Positions 17,929-26,516 of a stretch of DNA of 64,000 nucleotides are shown here, one piece after another. The position numbers and the translations under genes are program-made. Source of the DNA: Myxococcus fulvus (GTDB lineage: Bacteria > Myxococcota > Myxococcia > Myxococcales > Myxococcaceae); the NCBI RefSeq assembly GCF_900111765.1, contig NZ_FOIB01000002.1:806001-870000 (forward strand). Reading direction: 5' to 3'. Position 1 is the first letter of the stretch. Each line of letters starts with the position of its first letter. The notes under the pieces are model-generated. The model made no database searches and was not told the origin of the DNA. It saw nothing but the letters and a program-made list of their open reading frames with translations.

Positions 17929-18630
17929 ATGTCGACTGTCTCCCCTGCGGGTTCGCGTCGAGTCTCCACCTCCGCCACCGCGGCCGCCGCCACGCCCCCC
18001 ACCGTGAAGAAGGGCTCGAAGGGCCCGACGGTGACGACGCTGCAGAAGAAGCTGGCCGCCGCGGGCTTCAACCCCGGCCCCGCCGACGGCATCTTCGGGC
18101 CGAAGACGCACGCGGCGGTGCTGTCCTTCCAGAAGGCGAAGGGCCTGGTGCAGGACGGAATCGTGGGCCCGAAGACGTGGGGCGCGCTGAACAAGACGGG
18201 CGGCAGCAAGCCTCCGTCCACGCCTCCCTCGGGCACCAAGGGCAGCGCGGAGACCTTCGTGCAGAAGGCGCTCGCGCAGCGCGGGGACCGCTACGTCTTC
18301 GGCGCGGAGACGAAGATGAGCGACAAGAACCCGTCGAAGTGGGACTGCTCGGAGCTCGTCGAGTGGGCGGCCCACCAGGCGGGCGTCAAGGTGCCGGACG
18401 GCACGATGAACCAGCTGCCGTACTTCAAGCAGAAGGGCACCACCATCTCCGTGGACGAGGCCCTGCGCACGCGCGGCGCGCTCTTGTACCGCCCCGGCCA
18501 CGTGGCCATCAGCCTGGGCGACGGGCGCACCATCGAGGCGCGCGGCTCCGCGTATGGGGTGAACATCTTCAGCGCCCACAACCGCGGCTGGACGGCCGGT
18601 GCGCTCATCCCCGGCCTCAAGTACGGGTGA
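17929..18630 (+). CDS. Peptidoglycan-binding NlpC/P60 endopeptidase
   Basis: The 233-residue protein combines a PG_binding_1 domain (about 25-88: VKKGSKGPTVTTLQKKLAAA, GIFGPKTHAAVLSFQKAKGL, IVGPKTWGALN), a Pro/Ser/Thr linker and an NlpC/P60 peptidase domain (about 105-233). The peptidase domain has the catalytic Cys in WDCSELVEWAAHQAG and His in RPGHVAISLG. The family cuts D-glutamyl-diaminopimelate bonds in stem peptides. No classical signal peptide is visible, so export would need another route, or it acts on lysis or on other cells. A near-perfect GGAGGT precedes ATG 17929. Confidence 0.9.
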   Translation: MSTVSPAGSRRVSTSATAAAATPPTVKKGSKGPTVTTLQKKLAAAGFNPGPADGIFGPKTHAAVLSFQKAKGLVQDGIVGPKTWGALNKTGGSKPPSTPPSGTKGSAETFVQKALAQRGDRYVFGAETKMSDKNPSKWDCSELVEWAAHQAGVKVPDGTMNQLPYFKQKGTTISVDEALRTRGALLYRPGHVAISLGDGRTIEARGSAYGVNIFSAHNRGWTAGALIPGLKYG

Positions 18631-18699
18631 GCCGCTGAGGCCCCACAGGGTGTAGAGTCCGGGCGTGGCGGCGCGGGTGACGCGTCGCTCGCGCTCCCC

Positions 18700-19242
18700 A
18701 TGGACTTCACCCTCTTCGTCGTCGGGCTCATCAAGGTGGTGCTGGGCGGCCTCGTGGCCGCGCTGGGCATCTGGCTGGCGTTGCGCGGGCTCAGCCGCAT
18801 CCTCGGCTCGCGGCCGGAAGAGGAGCTGCGCCAGGGCAACGTGGCGGCGGGCCTGGTCCACGCCTCCAGTCTGGTGTCACTGGGGCTCCTGGTGCAGCAC
18901 GCGGTGCAGGCCACGTCGGACGCGGTGGACCTGGCCGTGCGCGCCCCGCACTTCCAGGGGTCGATGGTGCCGGGGCTCATCGCCGTGGCGGCGCTGCACG
19001 TGGGCCTGTCGCTCATCGTCGGCGTCACGGTGCTCGCGCTGGGCATCCTCCTGTTCGACCGGATGACGCCGGGCATCGACGAGCTGGCCGAGGTGCGCAA
19101 GGGCAACGTCGCCGCGGGGCTCATCCTCTCCGCCATCCTCCTGGTGCTCGCGCTGCTGACGGCGCCCGGGCTCCAGGCGGCCCTCAACGGGCTCATCCCC
19201 TTCCCCCAGCTCCCCGAGGGGACGCTGGTGGCGCCGGCCTGA
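18700..19242 (+). CDS. DUF350 membrane protein
   Basis: The 180-residue protein has four to five hydrophobic helices. It shows the DUF350 internal repeat: EEELRQGNVAAGLVHASSLVSLG in the first half and DELAEVRKGNVAAGLILSAILLV in the second. DUF350 (YjfL-like) proteins are inner-membrane proteins of unsettled function, often next to cell-surface or polyamine-related genes. The start is ATG 18700. The gene ends 22 bases before a transglutaminase-fold gene, and the two are likely co-transcribed. Confidence 0.85.
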   Translation: MDFTLFVVGLIKVVLGGLVAALGIWLALRGLSRILGSRPEEELRQGNVAAGLVHASSLVSLGLLVQHAVQATSDAVDLAVRAPHFQGSMVPGLIAVAALHVGLSLIVGVTVLALGILLFDRMTPGIDELAEVRKGNVAAGLILSAILLVLALLTAPGLQAALNGLIPFPQLPEGTLVAPA

Positions 19243-19264
19243 GGCGGAGGCGACGGACGAGGCC

Positions 19265-20137
19265 ATGGCCACGAGCGCCGGACTGAAGACGGCCCTGAAG
19301 CTGCTGCTCGCCGTGTTCACGCTGACGAGCGTGCTGTGCTGCCTGGGCGTGGGCATGGTGGGGCACCTGGTGGACACGAAGGCGCCGCCCGTGGAGCCGG
19401 GGCTCCCCCCGAGCGCGGACGTGGTGGACCTGGGCCTGGTGCTCATCCCCGCCGACACGTCGCCCTCGCGCGCGCTCACGTACGACTGGAGCACCGAGGG
19501 GCTACGTCCGCCGGGCAACCGGCTGGGGTACGGCCTGGGCGAGTTGCTGGACGCGTGGCTGGAGGACCAGCACAAGGCGCTCGGGCGCAGGCTGCGCTAC
19601 CGCTCACTGGGCGGAGAGCGCTTCACGTACCAGCCCCCGAGCGGCTGCTCCGCGGACATGCGCTGCATCTACGAGGAGCTGATTCGCGGCAACGCGGGGC
19701 CCGTGGAGGCGCTGGGCGAGCGCTTCATCGTCGCCATCCGCGAGCGTGGCCTCGACTCGCAGCAGGCCGCGCGGCTCATCCTCGGCTTCGTGCAGCGCAT
19801 CCAGTACGAGGTCCCCACGGACGAGCCCTTCGGCATCATCCCTCCGGCGCTGGTGCCGGCGAGGAACCGGGGGGACTGCGACTCCAAGGCGCTGCTCGCG
19901 GTGATGCTGCTGCGGCAGGTGGGCATCGAGGCGGTGATGCTCTACTCGGACCCGCTGGCCCACGCGGCGGTGGGCGTGGGCCTGCCGGGCACGGGCACCC
20001 GCCTGCGTCACGGCGGGCGCAGCTACCAGTACGCCGAAGTCACGGCCGAGGGCTGGCCGCCGGGCATGATTCCGCCCAAGTACGACAAGCCCCGGCTGTG
20101 GCGGGTGATGCCGCTGGACTCCGTCACCTCCGGCTAG
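19265..20137 (+). CDS. Membrane-anchored transglutaminase-fold protein
   Basis: The 290-residue protein starts with an uncleaved-looking hydrophobic helix (about 9-34) and has a transglutaminase/cysteine-peptidase core: NRGDCDSKALLAVMLLRQVGIEAVMLYS with the nucleophilic Cys, LAHAAVGVGL with the His, and a later YQYAEVTAEGW region. It probably works at the outer face of the membrane on a peptide or amide substrate. It follows DUF350 closely (22-base gap), so a functional pair is inferred. It converges with, and overlaps by four bases, the Thg1-like gene. Confidence 0.8.
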   Translation: MATSAGLKTALKLLLAVFTLTSVLCCLGVGMVGHLVDTKAPPVEPGLPPSADVVDLGLVLIPADTSPSRALTYDWSTEGLRPPGNRLGYGLGELLDAWLEDQHKALGRRLRYRSLGGERFTYQPPSGCSADMRCIYEELIRGNAGPVEALGERFIVAIRERGLDSQQAARLILGFVQRIQYEVPTDEPFGIIPPALVPARNRGDCDSKALLAVMLLRQVGIEAVMLYSDPLAHAAVGVGLPGTGTRLRHGGRSYQYAEVTAEGWPPGMIPPKYDKPRLWRVMPLDSVTSG

Positions 20138-20904
20138 CGCGGCTCCGGGGTGGAGCGCGCGAGCACGGCTCGCAGGTAGCGCTCGTAGGCCTCCTTCATC
20201 GGCAGCTCCGAGTCCACGCCCAGCCGGCGGCGCGTCGTCTGGTGCCGGGAGCCATCGCGCGGGTCCACGCCCTCCTTCACGTAGCGCTCCCAGAAGATGG
20301 CGGAGCCCCGGCGCTGCCACAGCGGCAGCTCGTTGAAGTTGATGCCGCGCTGGAAGAGCAGCTCGTTCTTGAAGGCCACCGGCTTGCCGTCCAGCTCGCG
20401 CGTGGCCTGCGCCGCGCTCAAGCCCTCCTTGCGCAGGGTCCAGTAGCACCAGCCCTGCAGCGAGCACCGACTGCCGTCCGCCTGTCGCCACGTGAAGTAG
20501 TCCAGCACCGCGCGCTCGTCCGCGCCCAGCCACACGCGCCCGTCGAACACCGCCGGCACGCCCGCCGCGTGCGTGAAGGTGGCGCTGGCGAGGCCCGCCG
20601 ACAGCGACACCAGCTTCTCCACCTCGCGGTCGAAGAGCGATGCGTCCGGCCGCAGCAGCACGGAGATTTCGTCGCTCTGCGTGTACGCATACACGCCCTG
20701 GAGTTCCTCCAACAGCGTGCTCGCGGTGCGGACCATCAGTCGGTGGAAGAGCGGGTCGAAGGGCTTCTCGAAGCGCTCCTGCGTGAAGCGCGAGAAGCCC
20801 CGCCCGTCCACGCGCAGCACCGCCCAGGCCCCCGGCAGGAGGCGCAGCGAGTGGAACCACTCACCCTGTCGCATGCGTCCGGCCAGCTCATCAGCGTCCA
20901 TCAT
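20134..20904 (-). CDS. Thg1-like 3'-5' RNA polymerase (tRNA 5'-end repair/editing)
   Basis: Thg1-like proteins add nucleotides to RNA 5' ends in the 3'-to-5' direction, using template pairing. The 256-residue protein (ATG 20904, or the next codon) has the palm motif VLRVDGRGFSRFT with D33 and YTQSDEISVLL with D78-E79, matching the metal-binding Asp and Asp-Glu of Thg1. A GINFNELPLWQRRGSAIFWE segment marks the bacterial TLP branch; the HINNLYN motif of eukaryotic tRNA-His enzymes is absent. Established work on a Myxococcus TLP shows repair of truncated tRNA 5' ends. The start lies 14 bases inside the upstream PNKP-type kinase gene. Confidence 0.92.
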   Translation of the reverse strand: MMDADELAGRMRQGEWFHSLRLLPGAWAVLRVDGRGFSRFTQERFEKPFDPLFHRLMVRTASTLLEELQGVYAYTQSDEISVLLRPDASLFDREVEKLVSLSAGLASATFTHAAGVPAVFDGRVWLGADERAVLDYFTWRQADGSRCSLQGWCYWTLRKEGLSAAQATRELDGKPVAFKNELLFQRGINFNELPLWQRRGSAIFWERYVKEGVDPRDGSRHQTTRRRLGVDSELPMKEAYERYLRAVLARSTPEPR

Positions 20905-21364
20905 CCGTGTCCTCCTTCCAGTCCTCGACGATGAAGCCGCCCTCGGTGGCCCAGCGCACGTGGTACAGCGAATCGAAGCCCTCTTCGCGGCGAGGCCGGG
21001 CAAGCCGCTTCACCGTGGCGTACAACGCCACCTCCGGCACCCGCGCCCTCCCCTCGCGCCGGGCGTTCCGGGCGAGGCAGTCCTCCAGGCGCGACTCGAA
21101 GTAGAAGCCCGTGACGCGCGCGCCCAGCTCATGCCCCAGCGTGATGAGCGGAGAGCGTTGCTCACAGTCGGGGTGCGTGTTGTCCACCACCACTGAGCGA
21201 CCCGCCATCAGCGCCTCGGTGACGAGCCGACGCTGACGCGCCTCCTTGCGGCGCGCGTGCGGCCACAGGTCCTTGCTCACCAGCACGTGCGTGTCCGCGA
21301 AGCGCTCGCGGAAGAAGCGGCTCTTGCCGGAGGCCTGCAACCCGATGAAGAGGATGAGTTCCAT
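20891..21364 (-). CDS. PNKP-type polynucleotide 5'-kinase domain protein
   Basis: The 157-residue P-loop protein from ATG 21364 resembles the kinase domain of human PNKP. It has GLQASGKS (8-15), a following K-D pair at 31-32 where the base catalyst usually sits, VVVDNTHPDCEQRSPLI (58-74) matching the DNTNPDxxxR motif, then LEDCLARNARREGRARVP (93-110), Y115 and EEGF (127-130). PNKP kinases phosphorylate 5'-OH ends of nucleic acids. There is no phosphatase domain. It overlaps the Thg1-like gene by 14 bases, so both are made together; a 5'-OH to 5'-P to 3'-5' extension sequence is inferred. Confidence 0.82.
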   Translation of the reverse strand: MELILFIGLQASGKSRFFRERFADTHVLVSKDLWPHARRKEARQRRLVTEALMAGRSVVVDNTHPDCEQRSPLITLGHELGARVTGFYFESRLEDCLARNARREGRARVPEVALYATVKRLARPRREEGFDSLYHVRWATEGGFIVEDWKEDTDDGR

Positions 21365-21539
21365 GGCGGAAGCCCTCCGGACGCGGCGCCGACAGACCGG
21401 CTGACGCTCGCCCCCGCGCCGCGCATGCACACGGCTCGCGCGACCCCCACGCGCCACTCACCACGTCGCGCGGGCGTGGAGCCTCGCGTCTACCTGGATT
21501 CGCTCGCGCTGTACGCCGCAGCACAGCTCGCGCGTCTTT

Positions 21540-21612
21540 CGCGGCGAATGTGTTGATTCAACTCGCTTTGCTAGATTAACAATTAAGTCTCGAATTAATC
21601 GATTTCAAGAGA
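21540..21612 (+). promoter_or_regulatory. AT-rich promoter-like region upstream of the subtilase gene
   Basis: The divergent 327-base gap 21365-21691 is GC-rich except for this patch (GTTGATTCAACTCG, TTGCTAGATTAACAATTAAG, CGAATTAATCGATTTC). It is the most AT-rich stretch in the window and the natural place for the subtilase promoter. No -35/-10 pair with ideal spacing stands out, so the core elements are not assigned. Confidence 0.4.
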
Positions 21613-21621
21613 TGTCGTAAT

Positions 21622-21655
21622 CCGCCGCCCGGACTGGAGTCCGGAGAAGCGGCGG
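21622..21655 (+). promoter_or_regulatory. Structured 5' leader of the subtilase gene
   Basis: The outer arms CCGCCGC (21622-21628) and GCGGCGG (21649-21655) enclose the inner arms CCGGACT (21629-21635) and AGTCCGG (21638-21644), with an AGAA bulge on the right. The composite stem lies 36 bases before ATG 21692 and would be part of the mRNA leader if transcription starts in the AT-rich patch. Confidence 0.4.
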
Positions 21656-21691
21656 CCGCAGCACGAAGCGCAACCCGAGCAGGAGACACCC

Positions 21692-24001
21692 ATGAAGACC
21701 TCACTCTCGTCGTATGCGTTACGTTGGCGTCGGCTCTCTGTCATGGCCCTGGGCCTGGGAATGGTGGCACCCGTTCCGGTCCTCGCGGCCTCGAAGTCCG
21801 CCTCGCGCGTCGAGCGCGCGGCGACCCTTCCCGCGCGGGTGGTGGACGCGGCGGCGTTGGGCACGGCGAAGCAGGCCACGGGGCTGGTGGCGACGGGCGG
21901 ACGTCACGCACTCGTCACCGGCGCGGGCCGCGTGCTCCACCGCACGGACAACACCATCCAGTCACTGAGGACGCTGTCCGTCCCGAAGACCTCGCTGCAG
22001 CTCCACGTCTGGGAGGAGACGGGCGCGGACGGCAAGCGGCAGGACTTCTTCGCCTACAGCCGCGGAGGCACCGAGCTGCTCGGGCGCGCGCAGCCCACCT
22101 CGTACCAGGTGCGGCTGGCGCACGTGAGCTTCGACCCCGTCCGCGCGGGCGCGCCGCTGGTGGCCGACGCGCTGGCCGCGGACACGGGGAACACGCTCAC
22201 GCTGGTGCAGCTGCAGGCCACGCCGCTGCCGGAGCTGCGCGAGGCGCTGGAGCGCGAGGGCAAGGTGCTGCGCTTCCTCACGGACCACACGTACCTGGTG
22301 GAGCTGGACGCGGATGCTCGCAAGCGCGTGGCGGAGCTGCCCTTCGTGCGCTGGGTGGGGCCGTACCACCCGGAGTACCGCGTGGAGGACGTGCTGCGCG
22401 AGTCGCTGACGGGGCGCGCGGCGAAGCTGGAGCCGCAGCGCTACTCCATCATGCTGGGCGAGCGCGGAGCCGCGCGTCAGGACGAGGTCGCCGAGGCGGT
22501 GCGCAAGCTGGGCGGCACGGTGGAGCTGGTCGAGGCCGGCGGGCTGCGCGTGGAGGCCACGCTCACGCAGGACCAATTGGAGCGGCTCGCGCGCTCCAAC
22601 GCCGTCCAGTACATCGACCGGTGGGGCGGGCCGGGTGAAGTGGACATGAACAACGTGCGCGAGGTCGGCGGCGCCAACTACATCCAGACGGCCGAGGGCT
22701 TCACGGGCCAGGGCGTGCGCGGCGAAATCTTCGACACCGAGCTGCGCACGACGCACCAGGAGTGGGCCACCCCGCCGCTCATCCACAGCACGTCCAGCGC
22801 GGGCAGCGCGCACGGGACGAGCTGCTACAGCATCAACTTCGCGAAGGGCGTGGACGCCACCGCGAAGGGGCTCCTGCCGGACGGCCAGGGCATCTTCTTC
22901 CTCTACAGCCAGTCCAGTCAGTTCGGCGGACCCAAGTCGCGCTACGACATCAACCGCGAGCTGACGGACCCGGCCGGCCCCTACCGCGCCGTGTTCCAGA
23001 CCTCCAGCGTGGGCAGCACGCTGGGCACCGCGTACACCACCATCTCCGCCGAGGTGGACGACTACCTGTTCAAGCACCCCATCCTCAGCACCCAGTCGCA
23101 GAGCAACGCCGGCACGCGCAACTCGCGGCCCCAGGCGTGGGCGAAGAACATCGTCTCGGTGGGCGGCTTCTACCACTACGACAACGCCAACCGCGACGAT
23201 GACCGCTGGAACGGCGGCGCGAGCATCGGCCCCGCGGCCGACGGGCGCATCAAGCCGGACCTGTCGTTCTTCTACGACGCGGTCCGCTCGGCCAACAACT
23301 CCAGCAACACGTCGTACTACAACTTCAGCGGCACCAGCGCGGCCACGCCGCAGACGGCGGGCCACTTCGGCCTGTTGTTCCAGATGTGGCACGAGGGCGT
23401 GTGGGCGGGCTTCGGCGGCGGCACCGACGTGTTCGACAGCCGCCCCCAGATGGCCACCGCGAAGGCGCTGATGATCAACCTGGCGCACCGCTACAACTGG
23501 AACGTCACCGGCCCCAACGCGGACCTGACGCGCGTGCGCCAGGGCTGGGGGACCGCGGACCTGAAGCGGCTGCATGACCGCTCCGGCTCCACCAGCATCA
23601 TCAACGAGACGGACACCCTGCTGCCCCTGGGCGTCAACGAGTACAAGGTCTCCGTGACGGGGACCGAGAAGGACCTCAACGTCACGCTCGTCTACACGGA
23701 CCCGGCCGGCACGGTGGGCGCGGCCCAGGCGCGCATCAATGACCTGTCGGTGCGCGTGACGTCGCCCTCGGGCGTCGTCTACTGGGGCAACAACGGCCTG
23801 TCCGCGGGCAACGTCTCCACGTCGGGCGGCGTGTCCAACAAGGTCGACACCGTCGAGAACGTCTTCCTCGTCTCGCCCGAGGCGGGAAGCTGGAAGGTGG
23901 AGGTGCTGGGCGACGAAATCGTCCAGGACGCCGACCTCTCCACGCGCGTCATCGACGCGAAGTACGCGCTGGTGGTGAGCGGCGGCCTCATCGTCCCGTA
24001 G
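21692..24001 (+). CDS. Secreted S8 (subtilisin-like) serine peptidase
   Basis: The 769-residue preproprotein has a signal peptide (about 1-33, ending VLAAS) and a long N-terminal region of over 300 residues. The latter includes an inhibitor-like segment (YSIMLGERGAARQDEVAEAVRKL). The S8 core has Asp in RGEIFDTEL (about 348), His in GSAHGTSCYS (about 373), an oxyanion Asn in STQSQSNAGT (about 472) and Ser in FSGTSAATPQTAGH (about 547). The C-terminal beta domain (about 660-769) resembles a P- or PPC-type domain. A predatory or nutrient-scavenging protease fits a myxobacterium, but the target is unknown. SD AGGAGA precedes ATG 21692, and a strong hairpin follows the stop. Confidence 0.92.
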   Translation: MKTSLSSYALRWRRLSVMALGLGMVAPVPVLAASKSASRVERAATLPARVVDAAALGTAKQATGLVATGGRHALVTGAGRVLHRTDNTIQSLRTLSVPKTSLQLHVWEETGADGKRQDFFAYSRGGTELLGRAQPTSYQVRLAHVSFDPVRAGAPLVADALAADTGNTLTLVQLQATPLPELREALEREGKVLRFLTDHTYLVELDADARKRVAELPFVRWVGPYHPEYRVEDVLRESLTGRAAKLEPQRYSIMLGERGAARQDEVAEAVRKLGGTVELVEAGGLRVEATLTQDQLERLARSNAVQYIDRWGGPGEVDMNNVREVGGANYIQTAEGFTGQGVRGEIFDTELRTTHQEWATPPLIHSTSSAGSAHGTSCYSINFAKGVDATAKGLLPDGQGIFFLYSQSSQFGGPKSRYDINRELTDPAGPYRAVFQTSSVGSTLGTAYTTISAEVDDYLFKHPILSTQSQSNAGTRNSRPQAWAKNIVSVGGFYHYDNANRDDDRWNGGASIGPAADGRIKPDLSFFYDAVRSANNSSNTSYYNFSGTSAATPQTAGHFGLLFQMWHEGVWAGFGGGTDVFDSRPQMATAKALMINLAHRYNWNVTGPNADLTRVRQGWGTADLKRLHDRSGSTSIINETDTLLPLGVNEYKVSVTGTEKDLNVTLVYTDPAGTVGAAQARINDLSVRVTSPSGVVYWGNNGLSAGNVSTSGGVSNKVDTVENVFLVSPEAGSWKVEVLGDEIVQDADLSTRVIDAKYALVVSGGLIVP

Positions 24002-24008
24002 CGCTTTC

Positions 24009-24038
24009 GCGCCGGGGCCGGGAATCCGGCCTCGGCGC
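24009..24038 (+). terminator. Strong hairpin after the subtilase gene
   Basis: A 13-bp stem (24009-24021 with 24026-24038, one G-T pair) closes on the tetraloop GAAT, eight bases after the stop. No T-run follows, so it may protect the 3' end or act with Rho rather than alone. Confidence 0.55.
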
Positions 24039-24423
24039 TCGAGCCCGAACGCATCGCCCGTGAGCGCCTGCTCACGCGACACCATCGGGGTCGGCCCATC
24101 GGCCCCGGTGGTGCGTCGAGGTCGGGCATCGCGCCCCGAGGCACCCTCCTGCCTCGCGTGGATGGACCGGGCTCGAACCTCCACATCGACGAACTGCGCA
24201 CACGAGGCGCCTGGAGTCCGGCGGTGTGTCTCGGCCCTCCGCATCCATCGTTCACGGAGCGCCGCCAGCGGCCGTCCCTCGCGTCGTCGCCGCGGGAGTC
24301 CGGTGGTTCGGCCTCGGAGCTGACCGTCGCCCGTGCAAGGACACACCGCTCCGCCGTCCGGACGACACGGGCCCACCCAAGACGCTGGCCGCCCGGCTCG
24401 CCCGCGTGGCATGACTCGGCGCC
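24039..24423. other. Intergenic stretch with no recognised feature
   Basis: About 385 bases between the subtilase terminator and the helicase gene. I see no convincing coding frame, RNA gene or repeat; the open frames crossing it have no recognisable protein features. The helicase promoter should lie in the last 100 bases but no core elements are clear. Confidence 0.5.
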
Positions 24424-26337
24424 ATGGCCCGTGACGTCTCCTTCTTCGACCAGCTCGGCTCCCTCCTCGCCAAGGAGCGCGAGGCCGAGAAAGCCCGCCT
24501 GGCCACCCTCGCCCAGGGCCTGTCCCTCCACGAGCGCGAGGAGCAGGGCCTGTCCGTCCTCGACCTGGAGACGGTGGAGGAGGCGGTCGGCCTGGGAGGC
24601 CGCGTCCTGTTGACGCTCGCCCGCGCCGACCGCGCGCGCCTGCCCGCCCGACTCCACAACGGAGACCTGGTCGCCGTGCTCCCCCGCCGCGCCGAGGTGA
24701 GCGAGCCCGCGCGCGCCCTCATCGCCCGCGCCAGCGCCACGCGCCTGCAGCTCGCCTTCGACCGCTCCCCGCCGCCCTACGTCCACGAGGGCCTCTTGCG
24801 CCTGGACGTCGTCCCCAACGACATCACCTACGAGCGCATGCGCTCGGGCCTCCAGCGCGTGAAGGCCATGGACAAGGGCCTGGAGCGAAGGAAGCGCGAG
24901 GTGCTGCTGGGCAACGAGCCCCCGCGCTCCGACACCCCCAAGGACTTCGAGCCGAGCCGCCCCCTCAACCCCGAGCAGCTCGACGCCGTGAAGCGCGCGC
25001 TCGCCGCCGAGGACTTCTTCCTGGTCCACGGCCCCCCGGGCACCGGCAAGTCCACCGTGCTCGCAGAGGTCGCCGCCCAGGCCGTGGCCCGGGGCCAGCG
25101 CCTCTTGTGCACCGCCGCCAGCAACGCCGCCGTGGACCACCTGTTGGACCTGTGCCTCGCCAAGGGCCTGCGCGCCATCCGCGTGGGCCACCCCGCCCGC
25201 GTCGCGGCCCGCCTCCAGGAGCACACCCTGGACATCGTCGTGGAGGAGCACCCCGACCGCGTCATCTCCCGGGACCTCTTCGACGAGGCGTTCTCCCTGC
25301 TCGGCTACGCCCGGCGCCAGCGCACCCAGGGCCGCAGCCGCGAGCGCTTCTCCAACGCCCGCGCCTCCACCACCGAAGCCAAGGCCATGCTCGACGAGGC
25401 CCGCGCGCTGGAGAAGAAGGCCGTGCGCTCCGTGCTCGCCAACGCGGACGTCGTCTGCGTCACGCTCGCAAGCCTGGAGTCCAGCGTGCTCGCCGGAGAG
25501 CAGTTCGACCTGGCCCTGCTCGACGAGGCCACCCAGGCCACCGAGCCGCTCGCGCTCCTGGGCTTCCTGCGCGCCCCCATCGTCATCCTCGCCGGAGACC
25601 CGCAGCAGCTGCCGCCCACCGTGCTCTCGCAAGAAGCCGCGCGCGCGGGCCTCGCGGTGAGCCTCTTCGAGCGCCTGCTGAAAGACCACGGAGACAGCGT
25701 CAAGCGCATGCTGCGCGAGCAGTACCGGATGAACGCGCGCATCATGGACTTCCCCTCGCGTGAGATGTACGCGGGCGAGCTGCGCGCGCACCCCTCCGTC
25801 GCGGACCACACGCTCCAGGACGTGCTGCCCCCGGGCACCGAGGTCGACGCTCCGCCCGTCCTCTTCCTCGACACCGCCGGCAAGGGCTTCGACGAGGAGG
25901 TCGAGCCCACCACCCACAGCCTCTTCAACACCGGCGAGGCGGACCTCATCGAGGCCCGCGTGCGCGCGCTGCTCGGCCACGGCCTGGCCCAGCGCGAGCT
26001 GGCCGTGATTACGCCCTACAGCGCCCAGGCCCACCGCCTGCGCGAGCGGCTGGAGCCCTTCGCCCCCGACGTGGAGGTCGACACCGTGGACGCCTTCCAG
26101 GGCCGCGAGAAGGACGCCATCCTCGTCTCCCTCACCCGCTCCAACGGCGAGGGCCAGGTGGGCTTCCTCAATGATTTGCGCCGCATGAACGTCGCCCTCA
26201 CCCGCGCGCGCCGCCACCTCTTCGTCGTGGGCGACTCCGCCACCCTCAGCGGCCACCCCTTCTACGCCCGCTTCATCGAAGGAACTCAAACGAGCGCCGG
26301 CTACCGCTCCGCCTGGGAGTGGCCCGACGCCCCCTGA
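24424..26337 (+). CDS. SF1B UPF1/IGHMBP2-like RNA/DNA helicase
   Basis: The 637-residue protein has an N-terminal beta-barrel region (about 50-130). The SF1 helicase core follows: Walker A HGPPGTGKST (about 203), TAASNAAVDHLLD (Ia), LLDEATQATEP (II, DEAT as in UPF1), GDPQQLPPTV (III), LREQYRMN (IV), DTVDAFQGREKD (V) and NVALTRARRHLFVVG (VI). A helical insert of about 80 residues between Ia and II corresponds to domain 1C. Related bacterial proteins unwind RNA or DNA 5'-to-3', but their physiology is poorly known. It is transcribed alone. Confidence 0.93.
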   Translation: MARDVSFFDQLGSLLAKEREAEKARLATLAQGLSLHEREEQGLSVLDLETVEEAVGLGGRVLLTLARADRARLPARLHNGDLVAVLPRRAEVSEPARALIARASATRLQLAFDRSPPPYVHEGLLRLDVVPNDITYERMRSGLQRVKAMDKGLERRKREVLLGNEPPRSDTPKDFEPSRPLNPEQLDAVKRALAAEDFFLVHGPPGTGKSTVLAEVAAQAVARGQRLLCTAASNAAVDHLLDLCLAKGLRAIRVGHPARVAARLQEHTLDIVVEEHPDRVISRDLFDEAFSLLGYARRQRTQGRSRERFSNARASTTEAKAMLDEARALEKKAVRSVLANADVVCVTLASLESSVLAGEQFDLALLDEATQATEPLALLGFLRAPIVILAGDPQQLPPTVLSQEAARAGLAVSLFERLLKDHGDSVKRMLREQYRMNARIMDFPSREMYAGELRAHPSVADHTLQDVLPPGTEVDAPPVLFLDTAGKGFDEEVEPTTHSLFNTGEADLIEARVRALLGHGLAQRELAVITPYSAQAHRLRERLEPFAPDVEVDTVDAFQGREKDAILVSLTRSNGEGQVGFLNDLRRMNVALTRARRHLFVVGDSATLSGHPFYARFIEGTQTSAGYRSAWEWPDAP

Positions 26338-26516
26338 GCGCAATGCCTCACATCGGCAGGTCCACGCCGACCCAGCCCTGGGGTACTACGCAAGGACTGT
26401 CGGGGTCAGCCTCCAAAAATTGTCGCAACGGTGAACCAATTTTGTCACCTCCACCCACCTGTGCGGGGGAGCGCACCCGGATATCAGGTATTTGGCTCAA
26501 GCCCTGTTGTCGGGCA

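Noticed and set aside
24039..24423. A coding region or small RNA in the 385-base gap before the helicase gene
   Set aside because: No ribosome site, conserved motif or strong secondary structure beyond the subtilase terminator could be supported.
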